Shown here in pieces: positions 55,561 through 64,000 of a DNA stretch of 64,000 bases. Below the pieces are notes generated by a model. That model saw only the letters and a program-made list of their open reading frames with translations, was not told where the DNA came from and did no database searches. The stretch comes from Paenibacillus radicis (ex Xue et al. 2023) (GTDB lineage Bacteria > Bacillota > Bacilli > Paenibacillales > NBRC-103111). The stretch lies in NCBI RefSeq assembly GCF_024722015.1, contig NZ_JANQBD010000010.1:124001-188000 (forward strand), in the 5' to 3' direction. Made by a program: the position numbers and the translations under genes. Positions within the stretch are counted from its first letter, which is position 1. Every line of letters begins with the position of its first letter.

Positions 55561-55591
55561 ATTCCAAAATGGAATTGAGGGTCCTTTTTCA
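55547..55591 (+). terminator. Terminator-like hairpin at the end of repeat copy 2
   Basis: AAAAAGAACC pairs with GGTCCTTTTT (one mismatch) around an inner AATTCC/GGAATT stem, giving a hairpin with a T-run. In copy 1 the matching place has only a partial version. Confidence 0.6.
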
Positions 55592-55772
55592 CTTTATTTC
55601 AATTCCGCAAGATGAGCAATTGGATTGCAGGGTCCAGTAATGCTGCGTGAAATCCATACTAAGCAGGATGTTCATCAGCGTATGGATTACAAACGCAGCT
55701 TATTTTCCTCATGAATTTGCTTGTACACAGGTTGATAAGACCAAGCTCCAGATCGACGAGACGCTGCCCTTA

Positions 55773-55868
55773 TATGCATTGGCAGACTATGAGGGAAAGC
55801 TTATGCCTAATCTAAAAATGATGTACAGCTGGGGCAAAAAATTATGAGAAAAAGTGATCTGGAATAAC
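55773..55868 (+). pseudogene. C-terminal remnant of an hxlR-like gene
   Basis: The frame [22 protein letters not shown], then a TGA, then EKVIWN closely matches the C-terminus of HxlR at 45879 ([30 protein letters not shown]), with LKMMYSWGK identical at protein and nearly identical at DNA level. No helix-turn-helix precedes it and the sensor Cys is absent; sequence upstream (55647-55770) does not match HxlR convincingly. A 32-codon relic. Confidence 0.75.
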
Positions 55869-55990
55869 AGATCCAAATAATTAGAGTAGCTATGGTTGTG
55901 ATTTTCCGTGTAAGCGTCTTGCATAATCATCAGTTGCTGTGGAAAAGAAGCTGCGCGGGCCCGCGATGCGATAATTTAATATGGAATAGT

Positions 55991-56042
55991 AATAACAAGC
56001 CCATCTATAAAGCTGATAGCTTTTATAGATGGGCTTGTTATT
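55991..56042. terminator. Very long perfect terminator stem
   Basis: AATAACAAGCCCATCTATAA with one further A pairs perfectly with the mirror arm ending GGGCTTGTTATT (56022-56042), a 21-bp stem with a 10-nt loop. It lies at the end of the IclR gene on the minus strand and works in either direction. Confidence 0.85.
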
Positions 56043-56145
56043 TGCATAGATAAATTTCATTAAGTAGTTCAACACACTATGCTAATTCGTAATGTCTAGA
56101 CAGAGCAGACGCGGGGTCTATGCTGAAAAGCAGTTATTTACATCC

Positions 56146-56901
56146 TTATCCTCTATATCCAAGCTGAACGGAAAGATCCTGTGCTATTGCTGTCACATGC
56201 TGTACGAAGGAATCTAAAGACGGCTTTACCCGGTCGACTGGACCAATCATACTGATTGATGCAGTTACGGTGCTATCGATATCGAAGAGTGGTGCGGCAA
56301 TCCCCATTACACCGACATTACGCATGTTCTCGCTGACTTCATAGCCCTTAGTAAAAATCGATTGAAGTCGTTCCTTTATTTCCGCAGGCTCCTTTAATGA
56401 ATAAGGTGTAAAAGTGCGAATGTCCGTATTTATGATGCTTTCAATAAAAGACGGATCTTGATAAGCGAGAATAACCCGAGAAGCTGATGTTGCATACAGA
56501 GGGAACCGCCGGTAAGCCTCCACATTGAATCGGATCGGATGAATGGAGTCGATTCGATCGATGTAGATGGCCTCTTGACCATCTCTTACGCACAGACATA
56601 CAAGCTCTTGCGTTGTGTCGGCGAGCTTTTGCAGATACGGCTTGGCAAAGTCCACCAGATTATGATTTTTCAACACTTTATTACCAAGTCCTAATAAGGT
56701 GAATCCTAGGGAATATTGTTTATTTGCAGGGTTTTGTTTGATAAAGCCTTCGCTTTCCAATGTCATGAGGAGCTTATGTACGGCACCCTTAGAAAGCTGA
56801 AGCTGACGGCTAAGTTCACTGACACCCATTTCCTTCGGGGAATCAAGGAACAGCTTAAGCAGTCTGCAGCTATTTTTTACGGAGGAGAGGTGATTGTCCA
56901 T
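56146..56901 (-). CDS. IclR-family transcriptional regulator
   Basis: 251 residues. The N-terminal winged helix (about 8-70: KEMGVSELSRQLQLSKGAVHKLLMTLESEGFI) and C-terminal GAF-like ligand domain (about 75-245: LVCLCVRDGQEAIYIDRI, GYEVSENMRNVGVMGIAAPLFD) give a complete IclR protein. It is divergent from the ABC importer operon and probably regulates it through inverted and direct repeats in the shared region (see 56986-57115). Ligand unknown; IclR proteins usually sense carboxylate metabolites. Confidence 0.93.
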   Translation of the reverse strand: MDNHLSSVKNSCRLLKLFLDSPKEMGVSELSRQLQLSKGAVHKLLMTLESEGFIKQNPANKQYSLGFTLLGLGNKVLKNHNLVDFAKPYLQKLADTTQELVCLCVRDGQEAIYIDRIDSIHPIRFNVEAYRRFPLYATSASRVILAYQDPSFIESIINTDIRTFTPYSLKEPAEIKERLQSIFTKGYEVSENMRNVGVMGIAAPLFDIDSTVTASISMIGPVDRVKPSLDSFVQHVTAIAQDLSVQLGYRG

Positions 56902-56985
56902 ACTTCAATTATGCTCCTTAAAAGGCAAAAAGTGGCCGTTGATAGTTTTTTTGCAATTAGTTTACCATAAATAAAAGCTTTTTCC

Positions 56986-57115
56986 TATATGAAAACGATA
57001 ATGGGAGGGAATCTGACATCTCTTAAATTTTTTATTGCATTTTTGTTGAAAAACATGTTAAAATTCCAATATATTCACATATAGTAAACATCGTTCACGT
57101 ATAGAGAACGATAAT
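56986..57115. promoter_or_regulatory. Candidate IclR operators in the divergent region
   Basis: ATCGTTC (57090-57096) and GAACGAT (57106-57112) form a perfect inverted repeat with a 9-nt spacer downstream of the importer promoter. TATAGAGAACGATAAT (57100-57115) recurs as TATATGAAAACGATAAT at 56986-57002 near the IclR start. Both positions suit regulation of both genes. Confidence 0.55.
57046..57075 (+). promoter_or_regulatory. Promoter of the ABC importer operon
   Basis: TTGAAA (57046-57051) and TATATT (57070-57075), 18 bp apart; the inverted repeat at 57090-57112 covers the expected start of transcription, a repressor-like position. Confidence 0.5.
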
Positions 57116-57138
57116 AACATGTTGAGAGGAAGTTTTCA

Positions 57139-58251
57139 ATGAAAAAATGGGGAGCAATTTTATCGGTCGCAGCAATTTGTAGTGTTCTAGTGACAGGGTG
57201 TGGAACAAATGCGGCACAGCAGGCGCCAGCAGGGGATAAAGGAGCAGCAGCTGGCAAAGAAGCAGGCTTAACGCCTGAGAAGCAGCTGGTCATTGCCGGT
57301 AACGGAGCAACAGTAGAAGAATTGATGAAGGATGAAATTTTCAAAAAATTTAATGCCAAATATCCAGATGTGAAACTCACATATGTTTCCGGTGTGTCTA
57401 CCGAAATTGTTGCCAAGGTGAAAGCACAGAAGGCTTCCCCCCAAATCGATGTAACAATTGTTGAAGGCGGAGAGCAGGAAGCAGGTCGCGTAGAAGGTTT
57501 ATGGGAACCGCTTACGGACAAAGATATTCCAAATATGAAAAAGGTAGGCGAGGATCTCAAGGTTAAAGACAACAGTGGAATTGCCGTTAACTTTACACCT
57601 ATGGGTATTTCCTATAACGCTGAGATTGTGAAATCAAAAGGACTGCCGGTACCACAATCATGGAATGATCTAGCGAAGCCCGAAATGAAGGGTAACATTA
57701 CATTAGCCGAGATGTCCAGTAATTTTGGCCGGTCAGCTTTTATAATGCTTGCTTATGCTAACGGCGGTTCTGAGAAAAACATGGATCCAGGCTTTGAAAA
57801 GCTGAAAACAATAGCGGGCTATATGCCGACTTTTGCTAAAAGCGCAGCACAATTGCAGCAAAACCTGCAAAATAAAACGGCGGCTTATACGACCTGGACT
57901 ATGGCAAGAAGCCTAGTTCAAAAGGATGCAGGCTTGGATCTTGAATTTGTAATTCCGAAGGAAGGGGCTAACCTAGTACCTAACGTGGCAACAATAGTTA
58001 AAGGTGCGAAAAATCCCAATGCTTCAAAGCTGTTTATTGATTTTCTGTTGACAGATGAAGTACAGACTATGTATGCTTCCAAGCTTTATTACAATCCGGC
58101 TGTTCCAGTAAATCTTCCTCAAGAGCTGGCTAAGAAGCTGAGCTTTGATAGCAAAAAGGTAGTTAAATTTGACGCGGAAGTTGTAGGCAGCAAAATGCCG
58201 GAATGGCTAGACCGCTTTAATAAAGAAGTTGCTCCTAAAGTCGGGAAATAG
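57139..58251 (+). CDS. ABC solute-binding lipoprotein, PotD/iron type-2 fold
   Basis: 370 residues. Signal peptide with lipobox VTGC (Cys21). The body matches the periplasmic binding proteins of polyamine, iron(III) and 2-aminoethylphosphonate importers: QLVIAGNGATVEELMKDEIFKKFNAKYPDVKLTYV, VKAQKASPQIDVTIVEGGEQEAGR, SWNDLAKPEMKGNITL. First gene of an operon with ATPase and two permeases. Ligand unknown. The Shine-Dalgarno is GAGAGGAAG. Confidence 0.9.
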   Translation: MKKWGAILSVAAICSVLVTGCGTNAAQQAPAGDKGAAAGKEAGLTPEKQLVIAGNGATVEELMKDEIFKKFNAKYPDVKLTYVSGVSTEIVAKVKAQKASPQIDVTIVEGGEQEAGRVEGLWEPLTDKDIPNMKKVGEDLKVKDNSGIAVNFTPMGISYNAEIVKSKGLPVPQSWNDLAKPEMKGNITLAEMSSNFGRSAFIMLAYANGGSEKNMDPGFEKLKTIAGYMPTFAKSAAQLQQNLQNKTAAYTTWTMARSLVQKDAGLDLEFVIPKEGANLVPNVATIVKGAKNPNASKLFIDFLLTDEVQTMYASKLYYNPAVPVNLPQELAKKLSFDSKKVVKFDAEVVGSKMPEWLDRFNKEVAPKVGK

Positions 58252-58261
58252 GTGATAATAG

Positions 58262-59365
58262 ATGGCCAAAAGCATTGACGTCGAACTAGTAAACATCCAG
58301 AAGAAATTTGGTCCGAATGTAGTTGTAGACAGCTTCAATCTGCGAATCGAGCAGGGAGAATGTGTCTCCTTCCTCGGCCCGTCCGGGTGCGGTAAAACAA
58401 CCACATTGAATATGATTGCCGGTTTTTTGGAACCGGATCAAGGCGACTTGCTGATTAAAGGAAAACGAATGAATGGTGTGCCGTCCAACAAGCGTGAGCT
58501 GGGAATGGTGTTTCAGACCTATTCGCTATTTCCGCATATGACAATATTTGAGAACGTTGCCTATGGGTTGAAGCTTCGTAAAGTCGCTAAGGCGGAAATT
58601 ACTCGCAGAGTGAATGCCATCCTTGAGCTGGTAAAGCTGCCTCATGTTGCAGAACGTTATCCTAAGCAGCTATCCGGCGGACAGAGACAACGGATTGCGA
58701 TTGCGCGGGCTTTGGTAACGGAGCCGTCCTTGCTTCTGCTGGATGAGCCTTTGAGTAATTTGGATGCTAAGCTGCGCGAGGAACTTAGGGATGAGCTGAA
58801 GCGGCTGCAGCAGGAAATCGGAATTACTACTATTTTTGTAACGCATGATCAGGAAGAGGCGCTCTATCTCTCCAATCGTATCGTCGTTCTTGATCATGGC
58901 AAGGTAGAACAGATTGGTACCCCTTGGGATATTTACAATCGTCCTGCTTCAGAGTTTGTTCATACCTTTATTGGGAAATCGAACCGCATGCAGGGAGTAG
59001 TTGAGGAAACGAATGGCGACACCCTCATGTTGAAAACCGATGCCGGCTTCACACTTCTTGCCGATCGCCGAGACGGCAGCTTTGGGAATGGAGAAAAGGT
59101 CTCTATCTATGTTCGGCCTGAGAAAATCGGTTTGAATACGGAAGAAGTGGTAATGGATGGCGTTAATCAGGTGAAGGGTATTGTGAAGCAGACCTCCTTC
59201 CTTGGCGCCTACACTGAATGTGAGGTTGAAGTAGGACACTATTCGCTCACAGTACGTATCCAGACGGTACAGCAAATGATTCAATTCTCACAAGGGCAAA
59301 GCGTATACCTGGATTGGAAGCCTGAGGATATGTTCGTGTTCACCGGAAAGGGGCAGGGACAATGA
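58262..59365 (+). CDS. ABC transporter ATPase, PotA-like
   Basis: 367 residues. Walker A GPSGCGKTT near 39, Q-loop VFQTYSLFPHM, signature LSGGQRQR near 137, Walker B LLLLDEP near 160 and the switch His in VTHDQEEAL. A C-terminal TOBE domain (about 270-360) as in PotA/CysA-class importers. It begins 10 nt after the binding protein and overlaps the first permease by 4 nt (ATGA). Confidence 0.95.
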   Translation: MAKSIDVELVNIQKKFGPNVVVDSFNLRIEQGECVSFLGPSGCGKTTTLNMIAGFLEPDQGDLLIKGKRMNGVPSNKRELGMVFQTYSLFPHMTIFENVAYGLKLRKVAKAEITRRVNAILELVKLPHVAERYPKQLSGGQRQRIAIARALVTEPSLLLLDEPLSNLDAKLREELRDELKRLQQEIGITTIFVTHDQEEALYLSNRIVVLDHGKVEQIGTPWDIYNRPASEFVHTFIGKSNRMQGVVEETNGDTLMLKTDAGFTLLADRRDGSFGNGEKVSIYVRPEKIGLNTEEVVMDGVNQVKGIVKQTSFLGAYTECEVEVGHYSLTVRIQTVQQMIQFSQGQSVYLDWKPEDMFVFTGKGQGQ

Positions 59366-60219
59366 GCGAGGGCCGTAGCCGTTTGACGCGAAACGCCACT
59401 CTGCTGCTGGCACCGGGACTTGCGGTGGTGATGGGGGTATTTTTACTTCCGATGCTCTATATTCTGATGTTCAGCTTTCAAGACAAGCAGGAGCATTTTT
59501 CCTTCGGAAATTACTTGCTGTTCTTTCAGGATCCCTACTATATTCAAGTTTTGTGGCGTACGATCAAAGTGAGCTTGCTCACCGTATTGGCTTGCTTAGT
59601 ATTAGGTTTCCCTGTGGCATTGTATATGGCTCAAGCGTCAGGCAGAATGCGGGGAATTGTTACTTTTTTAATTATTTCTCCGCATCTGGTGAGCGTTGTT
59701 ATTCGTAATTTTGGATGGGTCATTATTCTGGGGGATAAGGGCTGGATCAATAATACCTTGCTGCAGCTTGGACTGATCGATAAACCGTTGAAGCTGCTGT
59801 ATAACGAGCTTGGAGTTATCATTGGTTTAACGGATTCTTTGCTGGTTTACATGATTTTGGCGATTGCGACCAGTCTCTACCAGATTGATGGCTCGTTATA
59901 TAAAGCGGCAGGCATATTAGGCGCCAGCAGGCTGCGTACGTTCTTTTCCGTCACCTTACCGCTTACCTTGCCAGGGATGGTCGCTGGAACAACGCTTGTC
60001 TTCAGCCTGTCCATGAGTGCTTTTGTTACACCGGCTTTGATGGGAGGGACATCCGTGAAGGTGCTGCCTGTTATTGCCTATGAAAAAATAATGACCCAAT
60101 TGGATTGGTCGCTTGGGGCAGCCATTGCTTTCTTGTTGTTGGCTTCAACGATTGCGCTGGTAGCCTTGTTCACCCGTTTAATCGAAACCAAGCGATATAA
60201 AGAGGTGTTTAACACATGA
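59362..60219 (+). CDS. ABC transporter permease, PotB-like
   Basis: 285 residues with six predicted membrane helices and the coupling loop YKAAGILGASRLRTFFSVTLPLTLPG, the EAA motif of the PotB/CysT class. The start overlaps the ATPase stop and its own stop overlaps the next permease (ATGA), so translation is coupled through the operon. Confidence 0.92.
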   Translation: MSEGRSRLTRNATLLLAPGLAVVMGVFLLPMLYILMFSFQDKQEHFSFGNYLLFFQDPYYIQVLWRTIKVSLLTVLACLVLGFPVALYMAQASGRMRGIVTFLIISPHLVSVVIRNFGWVIILGDKGWINNTLLQLGLIDKPLKLLYNELGVIIGLTDSLLVYMILAIATSLYQIDGSLYKAAGILGASRLRTFFSVTLPLTLPGMVAGTTLVFSLSMSAFVTPALMGGTSVKVLPVIAYEKIMTQLDWSLGAAIAFLLLASTIALVALFTRLIETKRYKEVFNT

Positions 60220-61019
60220 TAAAGAAAATTTCTCCGCTTGGTATCATTACTTTTTTCGTGGTGCTGTTCGTCATTTCACCTTTGCTTATCATTATCCCGA
60301 CCTCGTTGACTTCGGTAAAATATCTTTCATTTCCACCAGTAGGATTCTCCTTTATGTGGTATGTCAAAATATTTGACCGTCCCGAATTTGTGGATTCATT
60401 TATATTCAGCTTGGAGCTCGCAGCATTGACCGCTGTTATTTCAACGATCATAGGTACGCTGGCAGGGCTTGCGCTGCATAAGTATAAGTTCCGTGGCAGT
60501 GGAGTCATCAATGGACTGCTGCTCTCACCCTTAACTGTACCGGCTTTAATTATCGGTATTGCGGTGCTGCTGTTTTTTACAAGGATAGGTTTGGCCGGTA
60601 CTTTTATTGGACTGCTGCTGGCTCACGTGCTGATATCTATTCCTTATGTTGTGAGGCTTGTGTTGACAGGGCTGAGCAATTTCGATTATACGCTGGAGCG
60701 GGCAGCTTATATTATGGGGGCTAAGCCCTTCAATGTATTCTGGGATATTACACTACCTTTATTAAGGCCAGCTATCATGTCAGGGATGATTTTTGCTTTT
60801 CTGACCTCATTCGATAATGTTACCGTCTCGTTGTTTCTTGTTTCTCCTTCGACCACAACGCTTCCGCTTGCTATTTTTAGCTATATGCAGGAGATATTGG
60901 ATCCGTTGGTTGCATCCATTTCATCGGTTGTTATTTTATTAAGTCTTGTATTTATTATTATTTTGGAACGCGTTTATGGTTTGGATCGATTGTTTGGATC
61001 CAATTCGCATTCCCATTAA
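60216..61019 (+). CDS. ABC transporter permease, PotC-like
   Basis: 267 residues, six predicted helices, EAA-type loop ERAAYIMGAKPFNVFWDITLPLLRPA, and the DNVTVSLFLVSP stretch typical of PotC-class subunits. It pairs with the preceding permease. Confidence 0.92.
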   Translation: MIKKISPLGIITFFVVLFVISPLLIIIPTSLTSVKYLSFPPVGFSFMWYVKIFDRPEFVDSFIFSLELAALTAVISTIIGTLAGLALHKYKFRGSGVINGLLLSPLTVPALIIGIAVLLFFTRIGLAGTFIGLLLAHVLISIPYVVRLVLTGLSNFDYTLERAAYIMGAKPFNVFWDITLPLLRPAIMSGMIFAFLTSFDNVTVSLFLVSPSTTTLPLAIFSYMQEILDPLVASISSVVILLSLVFIIILERVYGLDRLFGSNSHSH

Positions 61020-61037
61020 ATGGAGATACCTTACATC

Positions 61038-62183
61038 ATGTCACAAACATCACTTCTGAAACAAATCGAATCTTATCTTCCAGAGCTGCTTCAGCTGCTG
61101 GAGGAAAGCGTAAATATGGACTCTCCTTCCCGAAATAAAGCTCAATGCGATCTGACTGCTGATTGGTATGCGGCTCAGTTTAGCCGATTGATCGGTGGTC
61201 GGGTTGAACGGATCCCGCATGCAATTGCGGGAGATCGACTTCTATGTGTTGCAGGAAGCGGAGCCAAACAAATTCTTCTCGTAGGTCATTACGACACGGT
61301 TTGGCCCAGTGGTGAAGCACAGCGACGTCCGTTTCGAATCGAGGACGGAGCAGCCTACGGTCCCGGTGTTTATGATATGAAAGCAGGGCTGCTGCAAGCT
61401 ATTTTTGCGATTAAGGCGTTGCAGGATACAGGGCGTTTGCCAGAGGATAAACGGATCGTACTGTTAATCAATAGCGACGAAGAAATCGGCAGCCCAACTT
61501 CTCGGGAATTTATTGAATCGGCTGCTATGCAATCTGCTGGAGCCTTTGTTCTGGAGCCTCCTATGGAGCCGAGCGGTGCGCTCAAGACAGCCCGCAAAGG
61601 AAGCGGCCGGTATAAGCTGACAGTAAAAGGGGTATCCGCTCATGCGGGTGTAAATCCGGAGAAAGGGATATCAGCGATTCAAGAGCTAGCTCACCAAATT
61701 CAGCTCATGCACAAGCTGACCGATTACAATATCGGGACAACAGTTAATGTTGGCCTTGTGCATGGAGGTATCGGCAGCAATGTCGTACCGGATCATGCAG
61801 AAGCAGAGATCGATGTGCGCATCGCTACTTTGGATGAAGCGGAGCGGATCGAAGCGGAGTTCGCCTCGCTGACTCCGTCTCTGTCAGGCGCTGAGCTGAC
61901 GGTTACCGGCGGCATGATGCGCCCTCCGATGGAGCGTACCGATGCTATTGCATCGCTGTACAGCCTCGCTCGGGAGCTGGCGAAGGCTGAATTCGGCCTC
62001 GCTTTGGAGGAGACGGCGACCGGTGGAGTTAGCGATGGCAACTTCACAGCGGCTGCGGGTACTCCGACGCTCGATGGTCTAGGCGCGCGCGGGGACTTCG
62101 CGCATTCTCCACGCGAGTATGTGCGAATCGATGAGATTCCTTTGCGCACTGCGTTATTGGCGCGTTTGATTGAAGCTATATAG
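61038..62183 (+). CDS. M20 family metallopeptidase (carboxypeptidase G2-like)
   Basis: 381 residues from ATG 61038, behind AATGGAGAT; an ATG at 61020 directly after the permease stop has no ribosome site. The di-zinc catalytic domain has VGHYDTVWP, GVYDMKAGL and NSDEEIGSPTSREFIE with ligands His, Asp and catalytic Glu; the inserted dimer domain (about 190-300) begins KGVSAHAGVNPEKG. Such enzymes hydrolyse N-acyl or amide-linked amino acids. Being last in the importer operon, it probably cleaves the imported substrate inside the cell. Confidence 0.9.
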   Translation: MSQTSLLKQIESYLPELLQLLEESVNMDSPSRNKAQCDLTADWYAAQFSRLIGGRVERIPHAIAGDRLLCVAGSGAKQILLVGHYDTVWPSGEAQRRPFRIEDGAAYGPGVYDMKAGLLQAIFAIKALQDTGRLPEDKRIVLLINSDEEIGSPTSREFIESAAMQSAGAFVLEPPMEPSGALKTARKGSGRYKLTVKGVSAHAGVNPEKGISAIQELAHQIQLMHKLTDYNIGTTVNVGLVHGGIGSNVVPDHAEAEIDVRIATLDEAERIEAEFASLTPSLSGAELTVTGGMMRPPMERTDAIASLYSLARELAKAEFGLALEETATGGVSDGNFTAAAGTPTLDGLGARGDFAHSPREYVRIDEIPLRTALLARLIEAI

Positions 62184-62216
62184 GGAAGGCTAGTAATGGA
62201 CATGGCAATATGAAGT

Positions 62217-62250
62217 TAGACCGAATCCTTAAGTAGGGGCGGTCTATTTT
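62217..62250 (+). terminator. Terminator of the ABC importer operon
   Basis: TAGACCG (62217-62223) pairs with CGGTCTA (62240-62246), followed by TTTT. Between this and the next gene GTACTATTGA occurs twice in tandem (about 62296-62316). Confidence 0.75.
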
Positions 62251-62347
62251 CATACTATCAGCAGGTATAAGTTTTCAGTAGCGCTGAACTTATTGTACTA
62301 TTGAGTACTATTGAACGAAAACATAGGCTGCTAGGGAGGAAATACAA

Positions 62348-62842
62348 TTGTTCATACCAATGACCTTGAACTTGCTTGACAAAGAACTTGAGAAAATTCA
62401 ACTTGCGTTAACCCGCATTTCCGATGAGGTTTTGTGGAAAAAGCTGCGGGAAGGAACGAACAGCGTAGGCAACTTATGCCTTCATCTGGCAGGGAACGAA
62501 TATCACAATATTGTAAACAGTATAGGTGGCTATCCGTATATTCGGGAGCGTTCAGCTGAGTTTTTGGCAGAAGGCGGATACACGTGCAAGGAGCTCTCAG
62601 CGCATTTGAATGCAGTGAGAGAGAAGTCGCGGGAGGTTCTGGGCACACTTTCGGAGGAAGATCTTTACCGTGAAGTAACCGTCTATTATCCTCCTGATGC
62701 GGGGATAGCGTCCTCCAACCGACAATTGATGGAGCTGCTGTATCACGTAACGGTACACTATAGTTATCATACAGGACAGATCATGTATATGACCAGAATT
62801 TTTCAGGGAGAAAATGTAAATCTATTGAAATGGAAGCATTAA
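62348..62842 (+). CDS. DinB-like (DUF1572-type) protein
   Basis: 164 residues, four-helix bundle of the DinB/YfiT superfamily. NLCLHLAGNEYHNI and the C-terminal YHVTVHYSYHTGQIMYMTRI supply the three metal-binding His. The superfamily includes thiol-dependent transferases, possibly using bacillithiol. TTG start, seven nt after AGGGAGGA. Not obviously linked to its neighbours. Confidence 0.85.
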   Translation: MFIPMTLNLLDKELEKIQLALTRISDEVLWKKLREGTNSVGNLCLHLAGNEYHNIVNSIGGYPYIRERSAEFLAEGGYTCKELSAHLNAVREKSREVLGTLSEEDLYREVTVYYPPDAGIASSNRQLMELLYHVTVHYSYHTGQIMYMTRIFQGENVNLLKWKH

Positions 62843-62978
62843 TTCAGAAGATTTATTTAAGATTAAATATTTAAACAATGTTCAATAAAAATAAGAATTT
62901 TCGCAGGAAAACCTAATGGCGTTGTCGAATCCTTATAGGATTTAATTCAACAATGAAAAACTGGAGGGTACACAGAAA

Positions 62979-64000
62979 ATGAAAAAAGCATCACTTCTCG
63001 CATTAACCGCGGTACTTTTGGTAACCACCGCTCTGGCCGGCTGTGGAAAAAAAGAAGCCGCAGCACCAGAGAAAGCAGCAGCACCGGCAAAAGCTGAAGC
63101 GCTTTCGGTGGACATCGGCATGCTCAAGCTAGCTAGCTCGGCCCCTTTATTTATTGGGATTGAAAAAGGTTTTTTCAAGGAAGAGAATATTGAGGCTAAG
63201 CCTAAATGGTTTGACGCGGCACAGCCTATTGCAGTGGCTACGGCAGGCGGGAGTGTAGATGTAGGCGCTACCGGAATTACTGCCAGCTTATACAACATGG
63301 TAGCCGGAGGTCAAAAGCTTGTTATCGTGGCTGATAAAGGAAGAGAGCAAAAGGGTTATTCGTCCACGGCCTTAATGGTTCCCAAGGATTCGGCTATTAA
63401 AGCTATAAATGAATTGAAAGGGAAGAAAATCGGGATTACTCAGACTGGATCTACTTACCATTATATGGTAGGAAGACTTCTCGAGAAGCATGGCTTGACA
63501 CTTAAAGATGTTGAGCTGGTGCCTTTGAACAGCATTAAAGGATTGATGGAATCTCTCAAAAGCAAGCAGGTTGATGCGGTTATGCTTAATGAACCGAATA
63601 TCACCGCTGTGGTGAAAGAGGGATATGGCAAGGTTGTAGCACAAGTAGGGGATGAAATTGAATACCAAACATCCGGATTGTTCTTCTCGCCTAAGCTTGC
63701 AGGCAATAAAGATGCAGCGGTACGCTTTTTGAAGGCTTATGCTAAGGCTACACGTTATTACTATGACGCGGTGCTTGTTCAAAAGGATGGCAAAATCGTA
63801 CCTGGCGCCAACTATGATGAGGTTGTCAAAATTGTTGCCAAATATACAGACCAGCCTGAAGAAAATGTGAAGCAGGGGCTTCCTTACATGGATAGAGACG
63901 GCAAGCTCTTGGCAACTGATATCAAGACACAAGCGGATTGGTATGCTAAAGAGAAGCTGATTGACAAAGCAATTGATCCTGCGGGGATTGTTAATACCAG
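62979..64000 (+). CDS. ABC solute-binding lipoprotein, SsuA/TauA/NMT1-like (partial)
   Basis: Starts at ATG 62979 behind CTGGAGGG and runs past the window end, so it is incomplete at the 3' side (340 codons visible). Signal peptide with lipobox ALAGC (Cys22), an Ala/Lys/Glu-rich linker, then a type-2 binding fold: LASSAPLFIGIEKGFFKEENIEA, GATGITASLYNMVAGG, ELKGKKIGITQTGSTYHYMVGRLLEKHGL, KSKQVDAVMLNEPN. Proteins of this group bind sulfonates, nitrate, thiamine precursors or aromatic acids; the ligand here is unknown. Permease and ATPase genes probably follow outside the window. Confidence 0.9.
   Translation, partial: MKKASLLALTAVLLVTTALAGCGKKEAAAPEKAAAPAKAEALSVDIGMLKLASSAPLFIGIEKGFFKEENIEAKPKWFDAAQPIAVATAGGSVDVGATGITASLYNMVAGGQKLVIVADKGREQKGYSSTALMVPKDSAIKAINELKGKKIGITQTGSTYHYMVGRLLEKHGLTLKDVELVPLNSIKGLMESLKSKQVDAVMLNEPNITAVVKEGYGKVVAQVGDEIEYQTSGLFFSPKLAGNKDAAVRFLKAYAKATRYYYDAVLVQKDGKIVPGANYDEVVKIVAKYTDQPEENVKQGLPYMDRDGKLLATDIKTQADWYAKEKLIDKAIDPAGIVNT

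Noticed and set aside
55647..55847. 66-codon frame covering the hxlR relic as a real gene
   Set aside because: Only its C-terminal third resembles HxlR, the DNA-binding domain is missing and homology continues past the stop.

Overview
The window reads as chromosome from a spore-forming, moderate-GC Gram-positive bacterium, most likely Paenibacillus or a close relative. The evidence is an infC-rpmI-rplT operon with an L20-type leader and an AUU start, a T-box in front of ilvBNC-leuA, a SigI/RsgI pair, a YjcZ-type sporulation peptide, a PerR-box peroxiredoxin and a very large SLH-anchored pectinase. No rRNA, tRNA, CRISPR array, prophage or intact insertion sequence is visible.

Layout. 1-7.7 kb: glycosyltransferases (a GT2 gene, then a coiled-coil protein, a GT2 fused to four MshEN-like motifs, a GtrB-like GT2 and GtrA) split by the infC-rpmI-rplT operon. 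7.7-9.4 kb: a GT-C-type membrane protein on the minus strand. 9.4-15.1 kb: T-box, ilvB, ilvN, a candidate structured RNA, ilvC, a terminator-like hairpin and leuA. 15.1-23.4 kb: a minus-strand pectin/uronide operon (Ldh2-type reductase, oligogalacturonate lyase, solute-binding protein, two LplB/LplC permeases) facing an AraC-family regulator. 23.4-32.5 kb: YjcZ peptide, first copy of a dispersed repeat, aminotransferase, two membrane proteins, leuB, PerR-type peroxiredoxin, gcvH, a GH15 enzyme, a KTSC protein and a Cys-rich protein. 32.5-43.5 kb: sigI-rsgI, an iron-sulfur aldo/keto reductase, leucyl aminopeptidase, MFS transporter, Gfo/Idh/MocA oxidoreductase, a PAS histidine kinase that appears to start with AUU, and a sulfite-oxidase-like molybdoprotein. 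43.5-56 kb: decayed yjcZ, glycine-zipper protein, hxlB-hxlA with divergent hxlR, the 2861-residue pectin methylesterase/pectate lyase surface protein, second repeat copy and an hxlR remnant. 56-64 kb: IclR regulator facing an ABC importer operon ending in an M20 peptidase, then a DinB-like protein and a solute-binding lipoprotein cut by the window end.

How it fits together. The strongest theme is pectin use. The surface protein should demethylate and cleave homogalacturonan outside the cell, the LplB/LplC-type importer brings in oligomers, and oligogalacturonate lyase and a reductase process them inside. Demethylation releases methanol, whose oxidation product formaldehyde is the substrate fixed by HxlA/HxlB; hxlAB-hxlR lie directly upstream of the pectinase, suggesting a coupled pectin-degradation and formaldehyde-disposal locus (inference). 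The second theme is RNA-level control of branched-chain amino acid synthesis: T-box, a folded-looking ilvN-ilvC spacer, and a terminator-like hairpin before leuA, with leuB 11.7 kb away and leuCD absent from the window.
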